This document shows, in pieces, positions 11,224 through 20,588 of a DNA stretch of 64,000 nucleotides (its first letter is position 1; each line of letters opens with the position of its first letter). This DNA is from CALECP01 sp964389925 (lineage in GTDB: Bacteria; Chloroflexota; Anaerolineae; Promineifilales; Promineifilaceae): the NCBI GenBank assembly GCA_964389925.1, contig CAYMGE010000020.1:1-64000 (forward strand), in the 5' to 3' direction. Made by a program: the position numbers and the translations under genes. The notes beneath the pieces were generated by a model. The model saw nothing but the letters and a program-made list of their open reading frames with translations. It was not told the origin of the DNA and did not search any database.

Positions 11224-12485
11224 CGCAGCGTTTCCCGTGCTACCAACGAGACAGAAATTACCTCAACTGCAAAGCTGTGGCCTTCTGCTGTGAGGATAAT
11301 GCGTTGGAGAAAGTTCGGCCGAATTTGCAACCCCGCCAAAACCGAGATCAAATTGGACGACTGATAGACATACGTTTCGCCTAATTGGGGAACCGCTTTA
11401 TGCTGATAGCGATTGAGCGGAAACCCACATGTGCCTTGACATGTATCGGGTGACCCCTGCTGGTTAACGGTTCCAACGGCGTAAAACCCTTGCTCCCATG
11501 CTTGTCCTTGTCCACTCGCATCGGTAAATTCAAGCCGCACCGTCATCGGACACTCTGTTCCAATGCCCCCACACACAGACAATGTCTGACTAATCACACG
11601 TAGCGTAATACTTAGCTCCAACTCGGCAAAATCAGAGACCCCTTGCTCAATTGGTTGAATGACATCAGTGCGGGCATTGCCAATCCCCGTGCGCTCGAAA
11701 TGCAGCACCGCCTCCCCCTGAGAGCTAAAAACCTCTGTTTTGCCAGTAGGAGCTTGCTGAATCGTCCAAGCTGTTGGCTCCCAAAAAGCTAGCCCCCGCT
11801 CAAAATTGCCGTTGCGAATTAACTCTCGTTCGGCATCAAATAGACCTAGCGACTGTCCAGCTGCATCGACAATCCCGCGTTGCCCTTCTGCCACAAAAAA
11901 CTCATCCCCATTTCCCTGCAACCCCGCGTTGCCTGCTAAAACAGAAAGTTGCATCTCCCCATCATGGGCTTCAATCGAATAGCTACCAGGCGTGACAATT
12001 GTGGCTCGCGTTTCTCCTACATCGACATGCGCGACGATTGGCATCTCATCCCCCGCTTTTTCAGGGATAGAGAGACGAATACGACCCCGATCAACAGTTA
12101 TGCGTATATAGGGAGAGGCCGTACTCCGCGCAAAACGCGGCATCGTTGCCCGTTCAACCTGCACCCGTGTATTATCTGACACCTCAATCCGCGCCAAATT
12201 ATCATCTGTGTCTGGGTTAATTACCTCATACACGCCACGATTGCCAAGCGTTGTTTGCATCCCTGTCGGTGTACGATACGGCTGTGGCGCACCGCTGCTG
12301 TCGATCAACTCCTGCGTCATTAGTTCAATAACGGTGTCTTCCGTACTCGCCTGCACAATGAGCGCACGAGTAGACCGCTGGACGATAGCGCGTGTACCAA
12401 AAGGGACCGCCAAGGTCAGACTGCAAAAAGCGATAAAACAAAGAATTAAAATCACCCACGTGAGGCGTTCGCGGTTGTGTGTCAT
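11220..12485 (-). CDS. Membrane-anchored FecR-like protein of unknown function
   Basis: 421 aa. One N-terminal transmembrane helix (about 9-28) is followed by an extracytoplasmic region. Residues about 125-215 resemble a FecR-type beta domain (YIRITVDRGRIRLSIP, then VDVGETRATIVTPGSYSIE and FVAEGQRGIVD). From about residue 225, NGNFERGLAFWEP begins a carbohydrate-binding-like jelly-roll that carries Cys pairs (CGGIGTEC, CQGTC). No sigma or anti-sigma partner gene is adjacent, so a signalling role is not supported. The restriction-modification pair lies directly upstream on the same strand. Confidence 0.6.
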   Translation of the reverse strand: MTHNRERLTWVILILCFIAFCSLTLAVPFGTRAIVQRSTRALIVQASTEDTVIELMTQELIDSSGAPQPYRTPTGMQTTLGNRGVYEVINPDTDDNLARIEVSDNTRVQVERATMPRFARSTASPYIRITVDRGRIRLSIPEKAGDEMPIVAHVDVGETRATIVTPGSYSIEAHDGEMQLSVLAGNAGLQGNGDEFFVAEGQRGIVDAAGQSLGLFDAERELIRNGNFERGLAFWEPTAWTIQQAPTGKTEVFSSQGEAVLHFERTGIGNARTDVIQPIEQGVSDFAELELSITLRVISQTLSVCGGIGTECPMTVRLEFTDASGQGQAWEQGFYAVGTVNQQGSPDTCQGTCGFPLNRYQHKAVPQLGETYVYQSSNLISVLAGLQIRPNFLQRIILTAEGHSFAVEVISVSLVARETLR

Positions 12486-12544
12486 TATTCAGAATTCTCT
12501 TGGAGTAAATTAGGGCAGAATGAGCTAAAAATAAGAACACATCA

Positions 12545-13306
12545 TTACATGCGAGTATTTATAAATTCAGGAAGTGTTGACATTCGGACAATAAATTTAG
12601 ATTTTGGTTCAACGACCTTGCCAATAAATGCCATATCAAAAAACTTGAACATCCCCCTATGCTGTGGATTGTTTATCTCATCATAAAAATTTACTGTACC
12701 AAAACAAACAAGAGGAGTAAAACGAGAAGGATAACCAATTTCATACTTTTCTTTCAAATGATTTTCTGACTGAGCGATTTCCAGTAACAGCTTCCACTTA
12801 TATGTTTGTCCTGCCCGTTCACGCAAAGATGTTTTCAGTGAAACAATCATGCAGTTCCTAACGACCCCGTTCTGTTCACTGTAAATGATGATGTCCATGT
12901 CAGGTTTTTGAGTCTCATCTCCTACGTGAATTGTTGTCATCTCCGCAAATTTTGACTGTCGAACACGATCGGTTATGAAAATATATGGTTGAATGTTGCC
13001 ATGAACTTTATTATGAAGAAAAAGATACATTAATAGCTTTGGAAATATCTGCCCAACAACAGCTTTTCTAGCCTGTGCTACATTCCGGATTTTCCCAGCA
13101 TCTTTTCGTGCAATCAGTAAGTTGTCCACTTCAGATTTACTGCTAACGATCAACTCATTCATTTGATCAAAAAGCTCTTGCCAAGCATTTGATACATTTG
13201 CTTTTTGCTCGATGTACGAAGCCACTTTTGCTAATACCGGCGACATATAATACGCAGACTGAATTTTATTGAGAATGCTTTTCTCTTCTTGATTAAATTG
13301 ATACAT
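12545..13306 (-). CDS. Putative type II restriction endonuclease
   Basis: 253 aa from ATG 13306 (a TTG at 13312 is possible). The central region holds a PD-(D/E)XK-like core: PDMDIIIYSEQNG followed about 14 residues later by MIVSLKTSLRERAGQTYKWK. The S-x-KTSLRER motif is shared with type II enzymes of the BsaWI/ThaI kind. It begins 2 bases after the cytosine methyltransferase stop on the same strand, the classical restriction-modification arrangement. The gene is AT-richer than its neighbours and has no CGGCCG palindrome, consistent with transfer. The recognition sequence cannot be read from the protein alone. Confidence 0.68.
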   Translation of the reverse strand: MYQFNQEEKSILNKIQSAYYMSPVLAKVASYIEQKANVSNAWQELFDQMNELIVSSKSEVDNLLIARKDAGKIRNVAQARKAVVGQIFPKLLMYLFLHNKVHGNIQPYIFITDRVRQSKFAEMTTIHVGDETQKPDMDIIIYSEQNGVVRNCMIVSLKTSLRERAGQTYKWKLLLEIAQSENHLKEKYEIGYPSRFTPLVCFGTVNFYDEINNPQHRGMFKFFDMAFIGKVVEPKSKFIVRMSTLPEFINTRM

Positions 13307-13308
13307 AG

Positions 13309-14310
13309 TCAATCGAATGGCAAAGTCATTTGCAACGCATCATCTACAATTTGATAATTCTCGTACTCACCATCTAGTGAATTGAGTACATTTTGTATGA
13401 CATCTTCCACAACAAGCGGACAAACGGCATTCCCAAACTGTTTGTAAGCCTGTGTATCTGAGACGGGTATTCGGAACGAATCAGGAAAACCCATTAGCCG
13501 CGCACATTCACGAGGAGTTAATCGGCGTGGATTTTTGCCCACTTGCGGAATCAAAACTTCTGACCCATCTTTGTAATATCGTGCGCTCAAAGTGCGTGCG
13601 ACTCCGTTTAGGTCAGTTAGCCCATAGCCAAAACCGTTCCCCTTCGCCTTGTGTTTCGCAGCGTAGTTTTGTAAATAGAGCCACAAATGATCGCTCAAGG
13701 TATACTTGTCGGGAGGGTCAGCAACCAGAATCTTTTTGAATTGCTGCTGGGTGCCGGGTGGTTTCGGAAACTCAAAGTGGACTGGTTCTGCAAAGCCAAC
13801 GATAAAGATTCGGTTGCGATTTTGTGGGACGTAATGTTTAGCATTGAGCAGTTGATAATAGACATAGTAGCCTAAGTCAATTCTCAGTGTCTCTAAAATT
13901 AACCGAAAGGTTCGCTTCTTGTCGTGGCTGATTAAATTGCGGACGTTTTCAAGAACAAATGCTTGTGGGCGTTTTGCCTTCAAAATTCGCACAATATCGA
14001 AAAACAGCGTACCTTGCGTCGGGTGTGAAAAGCCGCTTGGAATACCGAGCGCGTTATGCTTTGAAACGCCTGCGATGCTAAACGGCTGACAGGGAAATCC
14101 GGCGAATAGCAAGTCGTGATTTGGAATCTCATTTGTTGTAATTTGGGTGATGTCACCATGAGGTTTTTCGCCAAAGTTAGCCTTGTAAGTTTGCTGACTA
14201 AACTTGTTCCATTCGGATGAGAAGAGACATCGGCCGCCTAATTTCTCTGCCGCCAACCGAAACCCACCGATCCCCGCAAACAAGTCTATAAAATCAAACA
14301 TATTACCCAT
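13309..14310 (-). CDS. DNA (cytosine-5-)-methyltransferase
   Basis: About 333 aa from ATG 14310 (or 14301); a longer frame to 14400 would run into the divergent radical SAM gene and adds no motif. C5-methylase motifs in order: I DLFAGIGGFRLA, IV FAGFPCQPFS with the catalytic Cys, VI FVLENVRN, VIII NRNRIFIVGF, then after a target-recognition region RRLTPRECARLMGFP (IX) and YKQFGNAVCPLVVEDV (X). It modifies host DNA to protect it from the co-encoded endonuclease. Composition and the single CGGCCG in the gene suggest lateral origin. Confidence 0.93.
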   Translation of the reverse strand: MGNMFDFIDLFAGIGGFRLAAEKLGGRCLFSSEWNKFSQQTYKANFGEKPHGDITQITTNEIPNHDLLFAGFPCQPFSIAGVSKHNALGIPSGFSHPTQGTLFFDIVRILKAKRPQAFVLENVRNLISHDKKRTFRLILETLRIDLGYYVYYQLLNAKHYVPQNRNRIFIVGFAEPVHFEFPKPPGTQQQFKKILVADPPDKYTLSDHLWLYLQNYAAKHKAKGNGFGYGLTDLNGVARTLSARYYKDGSEVLIPQVGKNPRRLTPRECARLMGFPDSFRIPVSDTQAYKQFGNAVCPLVVEDVIQNVLNSLDGEYENYQIVDDALQMTLPFD

Positions 14311-14359
14311 TTTAGCACAACCATTCGTTCCCCTCTGACTTTTGCTATAATCTCGCCCC

Positions 14360-16324
14360 ATGTGGACACCAGAACAAATCGAAATTACGCTTGAACGCAT
14401 TCTGCCCTACGTCTCTAAACCGGGACGTTACACGGGCGGCGAATATAACCAAGTCGTCAAAAATTGGGACGACGTTGAGTTTAAGGTCGCACTGGCCTTT
14501 CCCGACACTTACGATCTCGGCATGTCAAATCTTGGCTTGATGATCCTCTATGATCTCGTCAACGGCTTTGATAACCTCGTCGCCGAGCGCGTTTACTCGC
14601 CTTGGTTTGATATGGAGGAGCAATTGCGTGAGTTGGGAATGCCGCTCTACTCACTCGAAACAAAGCATCCAATCCATGAGTTTGATGTGTTGGCGATCAG
14701 TTTGCCCTATGAGCAGCTTTACACCAATGCGCTCAACCTGCTCGATTTGGCTGGCCTACCTATCCGCAGCGACGAACGTGACCACACGATGCCCATCGTC
14801 ATCGCAGGCGGACACGCAACCTACAACCCCGATCCAATGTATGCCTTCATCGACGCATTTGTGATTGGGGAAGGGGAAGAGGCAATCCTCAACATCGTTG
14901 ATATTTTGATGGCGGCACGCAAGGAAAATCCCGACATGGATCGGGAAACCCAATTGCGCTATCTCGCAACAGTTGAAGGTGTTTATGTCCCACGCTTTTA
15001 CGACGTGAGCTATCAGGACGATGGAACCATCGCGGCAATTACGCCCAATATGCCCGAAGCTCCGCGCAAAGTTCTCAAGACGATTGCGCCTATCATGCCA
15101 CCGCCCGTCACCAACTTTATCGTCCCCTTTATCGAGACGGTTCACGCCCGTGCGCCTATCGAAATCATGCGTGGCTGCACACGCGGTTGTCGCTTCTGTC
15201 ATGCTGGCATGGTGACACGACCCGTGCGCGAACGACCTGTACAGGAAGTTCTCGATGCAATGGGCGAGATTTTGCAGAAAACGGGCTATGAGGAAATCGC
15301 ACTGCTCTCGTTGTCCTCTAGTGATTATGATGAGGTATTGGAGCTGACGCGCCGCATCGGTGAGGAATATGGAGATCGCGGCCTCAACATCTCGCTTCCC
15401 TCGCTACGGACGGAGACGGTCAGCACGCAACTGATGGACAATCTCGGTGACAGCAAGCGCGGGGGCTTTACGTTAGCTCCCGAAGCAGCGACCGAAAAGA
15501 TGCGAAATATCATCAATAAATATGTCACCGATGAGGAGCTGATAGAAACGGCACGCGAAATCTACAGTCGCAATTGGCGCACGATCAAGCTGTACTTCAT
15601 GATTGGACATCCGATGGAGGAGATGGAGGATGTGGTCGCAATTGCCGATTTGGCAAAGCGCGTGCTAGATGAGGGGCGCAAAATTCACGGCAATAAGGCC
15701 AGCGTCAACGTCGGCGTTTCGACCTTTATTCCCAAGCCACACACACCATTCCAGTGGGAGCCAATGGGTGATGTGCCGTTGCTGGAAGAAAAATTGCGCT
15801 TTTTGCGGCGTGAGATACGTGGTCACGGCTTGCGTTTACGTTGGAATGATCCAGAAGGTTCGCTGTTTGAAGGGTGGCTGTCGCGTGGGGATCGACGTGT
15901 GGCTGAGGTTGTGGAGTTGGCATGGCGTGGTGGCGCAAAGTTTGATGCGTGGCAGGATAAGTTTGTCAGCAAGGCGTGGGAAGGTGCGTGGGACGTTGTG
16001 AGCGAACGCTATGGAATTGAGCCGATGTTTTATACGCATCGAAGACGGCCGATAGATGAAACATTCCCATGGGAACACATCGACATCGCCGTGACAAAAC
16101 GCTTCCTCTCCGATGACTACCTGATGAGTCGCCAACAAGAGACGCGCATCGACTGCCGTCATCAATGTTTTGCCTGTGGCATTTTGCCAAAGTTGAAAGA
16201 GATACGGCGCGGAATGGAAAAAGATGCGTGGGAGTGTCCGCCCGTGTTGACGCGCGAGCAGCGACGACTGCGACAGGCACAAAAACGCGGCGAGGTGATT
16301 TCGTTGCCGATGGCGGGCGATTAG
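14360..16324 (+). CDS. B12-binding-domain radical SAM protein, TIGR03960 family
   Basis: 654 aa. The N-terminal region up to about residue 200 resembles a cobalamin-binding fold (LAFPDTYDLGMSNLG, VIAGGHATYNPDPM, FVIGEGEEAILNI). The radical SAM cluster is IEIMRGCTRGCRFCHAG with C-x3-C-x2-C near 273-280. The C-terminal part holds IDCRHQCFACGILPKL and CPP, further Cys that may bind a second cluster. In other bacteria this family is often fused with or next to a TIGR03936 (DUF2344) partner; no such partner follows here. Reaction unknown. Divergent from the methyltransferase, about 50 bases apart. Confidence 0.88.
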   Translation: MWTPEQIEITLERILPYVSKPGRYTGGEYNQVVKNWDDVEFKVALAFPDTYDLGMSNLGLMILYDLVNGFDNLVAERVYSPWFDMEEQLRELGMPLYSLETKHPIHEFDVLAISLPYEQLYTNALNLLDLAGLPIRSDERDHTMPIVIAGGHATYNPDPMYAFIDAFVIGEGEEAILNIVDILMAARKENPDMDRETQLRYLATVEGVYVPRFYDVSYQDDGTIAAITPNMPEAPRKVLKTIAPIMPPPVTNFIVPFIETVHARAPIEIMRGCTRGCRFCHAGMVTRPVRERPVQEVLDAMGEILQKTGYEEIALLSLSSSDYDEVLELTRRIGEEYGDRGLNISLPSLRTETVSTQLMDNLGDSKRGGFTLAPEAATEKMRNIINKYVTDEELIETAREIYSRNWRTIKLYFMIGHPMEEMEDVVAIADLAKRVLDEGRKIHGNKASVNVGVSTFIPKPHTPFQWEPMGDVPLLEEKLRFLRREIRGHGLRLRWNDPEGSLFEGWLSRGDRRVAEVVELAWRGGAKFDAWQDKFVSKAWEGAWDVVSERYGIEPMFYTHRRRPIDETFPWEHIDIAVTKRFLSDDYLMSRQQETRIDCRHQCFACGILPKLKEIRRGMEKDAWECPPVLTREQRRLRQAQKRGEVISLPMAGD

Positions 16325-16353
16325 CCTTTTTTGCGATCAGGTAGATCAAATCA

Positions 16354-17373
16354 ATGCGAGAGATTATTGAGCAAGCAAATAAATGGCGGGCAGACAATCG
16401 GCCGATAACCCTAGCCACCGTCATCAAAACATGGGGATCCGCACCGCGCAAAGTTGGCGCGAAAATGATTGTCAGCGATGACAATGCGATGGCGGGGTCT
16501 GTCAGTGGCGGGTGCGTCGAAGGTGCTGTTGTAGAAGCTGCAAATGCAGTACTTGTAGGAGGTCAACCCAGCCTACTTGAATTTGGCGTAGCGGACGAGA
16601 CAGCGTGGACAGTTGGCTTGGCATGTGGCGGCATGATTGACGTGTTTGTTGAGCGGCTTGAGCCGCAGGTACAAGAGATTGTCGCTGAGTGGATTGCCAA
16701 CGAGCAGGCGGGGGAAGTGGTGACGGTGATTGGGGGGGAGGAGATCGGCCGAAAACTGCTCTTTCAAAATGATACAATCATTTACGACACTCATCACTCA
16801 ACTGATTTGCATGAGCCAATTCTCCAAATCACGCGCCGGGCCTTCGCCAATCGCAAATCTGGTCGCTTTCACATTCCTGACTCGACGCACGAAGTTTTTG
16901 TCGATGTCATCATGCCCGCGCCGACGTTAATCATCGTTGGCGGCGTGCATATTGCCCAAGCCTTGATTGCAATCGGGCAGGTTGTCGGATTTCGCGCCGT
17001 CGTGATCGACCCACGCCGTGCCTTTGGCAGTGCCGAACGCTTCCCCGATGTGCCGTTGCACCAAGAATGGCCGCGCAAAGCATTTGAGCATGTCGTCATT
17101 AACGAGGCTTCGGCCGTCGTTCTCCTCACCCACGACCCAAAAATCGACGATCAAGCATTGGCAAAGGTTTTACCCTCACCCGCGTTTTATATCGGTGCAT
17201 TGGGCAGCAACAAGACGGCCGCCAAGCGCGTTAAGCGGTTAGAGGAGGGGGGTTTTTCGGCCGAGCAAATCGCTCGCATTCACGGCCCTATCGGTCTCGA
17301 CATCAATGCCAAAACACCCGAAGAGATCGCGCTAGCGATCATGGGCGAAATCATCTTGGCCTATCGTGGCTGA
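16354..17373 (+). CDS. XdhC/CoxI family molybdoenzyme accessory protein
   Basis: 339 aa. N-terminal XdhC_CoxI domain with TWGSAPRKVGAKMIV, SVSGGCVEGAVV and LACGGMIDVFVE; C-terminal Rossmann-like XdhC_C domain beginning TLIIVGGVHIAQAL and containing VVIDPRRAF, VLLTHDPKIDD and YIGALGSNKTAAKR. Family members help insert sulfurated molybdenum cofactor into xanthine dehydrogenase or CO dehydrogenase-type enzymes. No such target enzyme is in the window. It starts 29 bases after the radical SAM gene and may be co-transcribed. Confidence 0.9.
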   Translation: MREIIEQANKWRADNRPITLATVIKTWGSAPRKVGAKMIVSDDNAMAGSVSGGCVEGAVVEAANAVLVGGQPSLLEFGVADETAWTVGLACGGMIDVFVERLEPQVQEIVAEWIANEQAGEVVTVIGGEEIGRKLLFQNDTIIYDTHHSTDLHEPILQITRRAFANRKSGRFHIPDSTHEVFVDVIMPAPTLIIVGGVHIAQALIAIGQVVGFRAVVIDPRRAFGSAERFPDVPLHQEWPRKAFEHVVINEASAVVLLTHDPKIDDQALAKVLPSPAFYIGALGSNKTAAKRVKRLEEGGFSAEQIARIHGPIGLDINAKTPEEIALAIMGEIILAYRG

Positions 17374-17690
17374 CACGATCATGGCTTGTATGCGCTGCTA
17401 AGAGGGTGTTTCAAAAGTCAAATCAGAGATTAAATAGCGGGATTGCGGGCAAGACGCTCGAGCATGAGATTGACCATACATGATGTTCATGCCGTCCAGC
17501 TTCATACTTTGCATCCTACGCCTATAATGCAGTTCAGACCAAAGATGTTCAATTTTGGGTTTCCTTATTGTGCGAGTGGAATCATGGCTTCACAATGGCA
17601 ACGTCGCTAAATTCCACTATAATGTTCTGTGATTTATCGTTAAAACTCACAAATGTGAGGCAAACTTTGTTCTTTAGGAGAAGAACACCC
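17374..17690. other. Gene-free stretch with possible IS remnant and a promoter
   Basis: 317 bases without a supportable gene. Bases 17401-17423 (beginning AGAGGGTGTTTCAAAAGTCA) look like a terminal inverted repeat of an insertion sequence, but no matching partner end or transposase is visible, so a relic is only suspected. A clean -10 box TATAAT lies at 17618-17623 and AGGAG at 17676-17680, both serving the following lipoprotein gene. Confidence 0.35.
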
Positions 17691-19814
17691 ATGAAAAAAT
17701 CTATCTTTGTATCCTTGCTCTTGATGCTAGCCCTTGTTCTAGTAGCTTGTGGCAGCCCCGATGAACCCGGAACGGCAGCAAATACCCCTGTTCCCGCCGA
17801 ACCAACCGATGCCCCGGCTGAGCCAACCGCTGTCCCCGAAGAACCAACCGCTGAACCTGAAGACACTAACGATGACGAAGAGATGATGGACGGTGTCCGC
17901 ATCTGTCAGGTAACGGATGCTGGCGGGATCGATGACCGTAGCTTTAATGCGTCTGCATGGACTGGCGCACAGCGGGCTGCGGATGAGTTTGGCGGTGAGG
18001 CAAAATTCCTCGAAAGCCAGCAACAAACGGACTATGAGCGCAACATCAATGCGTTCTTGGAAGATGATTGTAGCCTGATCGTTACGGTTGGTTTCTTGTT
18101 GGGGGATGCGACGGCTGCTGCGGCCGATAGCAACCCAGACCAAAAATTCTCAATCGTTGACTTCGCCTATGATCCCGCAAAAGATAACGTGTTAGGGTTG
18201 CTGTTTGCAACCGATCAAGGCGCGTTCTTGGCTGGCTATGCGGCAGCGGCCGAGACAGAAACCGGCATCGTCGGTACATTTGGCGGTATCCAAATTCCTC
18301 CTGTGACAGATTTCATGGATGGTTTTGCGATGGGTGTCATGCAATACAACGAGGATAACGGAACCGATGTGCAAGTATTGGGCTGGGATGCGGCCGCACA
18401 AACGGGTCTCTTTGCAGGCAACTTTGAAAGCACAGATGACGGTCGTGCATTGGGCGAGAGCTTGATGGATGAGGGTGCAGACATCATTATGCCAGTGGCC
18501 GGCCCCGTTGGTCTTGGCACAGCAGCCGCAGCGCAAGAACGTGGTGGTGTACAGATCATCGGCGTTGACACAGACTGGACAGTGAGCGCAAGCGAATACG
18601 CCGACATCATTTTCACCTCTGTTTTGAAGAACATTGACGTTGCTGTGTATGCAGCGGCCGAGACAGTTCAAAACGACGCATTTTCTGGCGGAGCCTATCT
18701 CGGCACGCTGGCAAACGGTGGCGTTGGTGTCTCCATGGCTAACTTAGGCGACATGGAAGACGCATTGATGGGTGTCATGGACGGCATCATTGCTGGCGAC
18801 ATCCAAACCCGCCCCTCCGGCGAGATGATGGAAGGTGATGAAGACGCGCTCAACACCGACGACGGCGAAGAAGAAGCTGAGATGGAGCCTGCCAATGTTT
18901 GCCAAGTGACAGACGCTGGTGGTATCGACGACCGCAGCTTCAATGCCAAAGCGTGGGAAGGTGCACAAGCTGGCGCAGAGATAACAGGTGGCGAAGCGCA
19001 ATTCCTCGAAAGTCAACAGCAAACAGACTACGAGCGCAACATCAATGCTTTCTTGGAAGAAGATTGCGACTTGATTGTGACCGTTGGTTTCTTGTTGGGT
19101 GATGCGACGGGGTTGGCGGCCGATAGCAACCCAGACCAAAAATTTGCGATTGTGGACTTTGCTTATGACCCTGCCAAAGACAACGTGCTTGGCCTGTTGT
19201 TCTCGACCGACCAAGCGGCATTCGTTGCTGGCTATGCAGCTGCGAGCCAGACTCAAACGGGGGTTGTCGGGACATTTGGTGGCCTCCAAATTCCACCTGT
19301 AACCGTCTTTATGGATGGCTTTGCGCTCGGCGTACAGCACTACAATGAGGAAAATGGGACAGATGTCGCAGTGATTGGCTGGGATCCAGCGGAACAAACG
19401 GGTCTCTTTGCAGGCAACTTTGAAAGTACCGATGACGGTCGCTCATTGGGTGAGAGCTTGATGGACGAAGGTGCAGACATCATCATGCCAGTTGCTGGCC
19501 CTGTTGGGCTTGGTACGGCCGCCGCAGCGCAAGAACGTGGTGATGTTTGGATTGTTGGTGTAGACACTGACTGGACGATCACTTCTAGTGAGTACGCGGA
19601 CATCATTTTGACTTCTGTCTTGAAGAATATGGATGTGTCTGTGCGCGATGCGGCAATTGCTGTGTCTGATGGTAGCTATAGTGGTGGCGCGACATTTGGC
19701 ACGCTTGAGAACGGTGGCGTTGGCATCGCTATGGACAAACTCGGTGATATGGAGGCTGAATTGGCAGCAATCACTGATATGATTATTGCCGGCGACATTG
19801 CAACAAGTCCGTAA
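17691..19814 (+). CDS. BMP family lipoprotein with two tandem substrate-binding domains
   Basis: 707 aa from ATG 17691, preceded by AGGAG (17676-17680). Lipoprotein signal with lipobox LVAC and Cys20. A Pro/Glu/Thr linker (about 25-65) is followed by two copies of the basic membrane protein/PnrA-like periplasmic-binding domain, at about 70-370 and 402-707. Both copies open with CQVTDAGGIDDRSFN and share long near-identical stretches (QQQTDYERNINAFLE, NPDQKF, VDFAYDPAKDNVLGLLF, PVAGPVGLGTAAAAQERG). BMP proteins usually have one domain and bind purine nucleosides for an ABC importer. No permease or ATPase gene is nearby. Internal duplication is the evident origin. Confidence 0.9.
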   Translation: MKKSIFVSLLLMLALVLVACGSPDEPGTAANTPVPAEPTDAPAEPTAVPEEPTAEPEDTNDDEEMMDGVRICQVTDAGGIDDRSFNASAWTGAQRAADEFGGEAKFLESQQQTDYERNINAFLEDDCSLIVTVGFLLGDATAAAADSNPDQKFSIVDFAYDPAKDNVLGLLFATDQGAFLAGYAAAAETETGIVGTFGGIQIPPVTDFMDGFAMGVMQYNEDNGTDVQVLGWDAAAQTGLFAGNFESTDDGRALGESLMDEGADIIMPVAGPVGLGTAAAAQERGGVQIIGVDTDWTVSASEYADIIFTSVLKNIDVAVYAAAETVQNDAFSGGAYLGTLANGGVGVSMANLGDMEDALMGVMDGIIAGDIQTRPSGEMMEGDEDALNTDDGEEEAEMEPANVCQVTDAGGIDDRSFNAKAWEGAQAGAEITGGEAQFLESQQQTDYERNINAFLEEDCDLIVTVGFLLGDATGLAADSNPDQKFAIVDFAYDPAKDNVLGLLFSTDQAAFVAGYAAASQTQTGVVGTFGGLQIPPVTVFMDGFALGVQHYNEENGTDVAVIGWDPAEQTGLFAGNFESTDDGRSLGESLMDEGADIIMPVAGPVGLGTAAAAQERGDVWIVGVDTDWTITSSEYADIILTSVLKNMDVSVRDAAIAVSDGSYSGGATFGTLENGGVGIAMDKLGDMEAELAAITDMIIAGDIATSP

Positions 19815-19870
19815 GACAAGTGGTTGCGTTTTGACTAGCAGTTATTTGGGCATATAGCGCAAATTAATCA

Positions 19871-19900
19871 AAAAACGTGCAGATCACTCTGCGCGTTTTT
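19871..19900. terminator. Bidirectional rho-independent terminator
   Basis: A-rich left flank, stem AACGTGCAGA / TCTGCGCGTT with one wobble pair and a 4-nt loop, then a TTTTT run. It separates the BMP gene from the convergent PEP-synthase-like gene and works on both strands by symmetry. Confidence 0.8.
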
Positions 19901-20573
19901 ATTTGGCAATCGGCCGAATCTGCAACAGCCAACAAACCTTCCCATCATCCGCCCATGTAACTTCCCAGTCCTGTACTTCTTCTAAACTGAGCGTTCGGCG
20001 CACACCGCGCAAAAGTAGATGCAATCTGCGTTGCCAACCGGCCGATTGTGCTGACCGCTGCCAACGTGTCAATTTTGGCAGTTTCAAACCATCCGAGACA
20101 GTATCAAACGACGCTTCAGCATGTGACAGAACGGTTCCTTGTTGCTGGGTTTTGACCATTTCCATAATCAGAATGTCACGGCGCGTTTCATATCCACGGC
20201 CAGCTTGCCAAACGGTAATCACTGCTTCGATCAGTTGATTCGTATTTGGCGACACGTCTAAAATTGTCTTTGGAGGTGCGCTATCACTTGAGAATACTGA
20301 CCGCACTGCCACATTTTTTCGCACCCCATTGAGTGCAAATCGTGCCATAAACTCATCTGCACTATGCACGGTCACGTCTGCCCCATTGACCTCAACGATG
20401 CCATCCGCAGTTAGTCCATCCCATGCCCCATCCAATAACAAAATCGACGCAGGCACTGGCAGTCCCACCTTGATTGTCTCGTTCAATAATCGCGCCTTGT
20501 CACCGACACCTAGCCTTCTAAAGGTGCTGCTGCGCGATCCAATGCGAAGAAAATTTAGTTTTGATGCTTTCAT
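19899..20573 (-). CDS. Short PEP synthase/PPDK N-terminal-like protein
   Basis: 224 aa. Pieces match the nucleotide-binding (ATP-grasp) domain of phosphoenolpyruvate synthase and pyruvate phosphate dikinase: KARLLNETIKVGLPVPASILL near the start, NVAVRSVFSSDS near the middle (compare VAVRSSATAED) and DWEVTWADDGKVCWLLQIRPI at the end (compare the LQxRP motif). The phosphohistidine and PEP-binding domains are missing and the ATP-binding region is shortened, so PEP synthesis is unlikely. It sits 15 bases after the glycosyltransferase gene on the same strand, so a joint transcript is likely. Confidence 0.55.
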   Translation of the reverse strand: MKASKLNFLRIGSRSSTFRRLGVGDKARLLNETIKVGLPVPASILLLDGAWDGLTADGIVEVNGADVTVHSADEFMARFALNGVRKNVAVRSVFSSDSAPPKTILDVSPNTNQLIEAVITVWQAGRGYETRRDILIMEMVKTQQQGTVLSHAEASFDTVSDGLKLPKLTRWQRSAQSAGWQRRLHLLLRGVRRTLSLEEVQDWEVTWADDGKVCWLLQIRPIAK

Positions 20574-20588
20574 CTGTAAGCTCCGCTG

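Noticed and set aside
14311..14400. Longer cytosine methyltransferase start
   Set aside because: It would overlap the start of the divergent radical SAM gene and lies before the conserved DLFAGIGG start of the family.
17401..17423. Complete insertion sequence upstream of the BMP gene
   Set aside because: Only one possible end is visible, with no transposase and no partner repeat; kept as a suspected relic only.
18391..18410. GCGGCCGC and similar as a rare functional site
   Set aside because: It is part of the general CGGCCG over-representation and not special in context.
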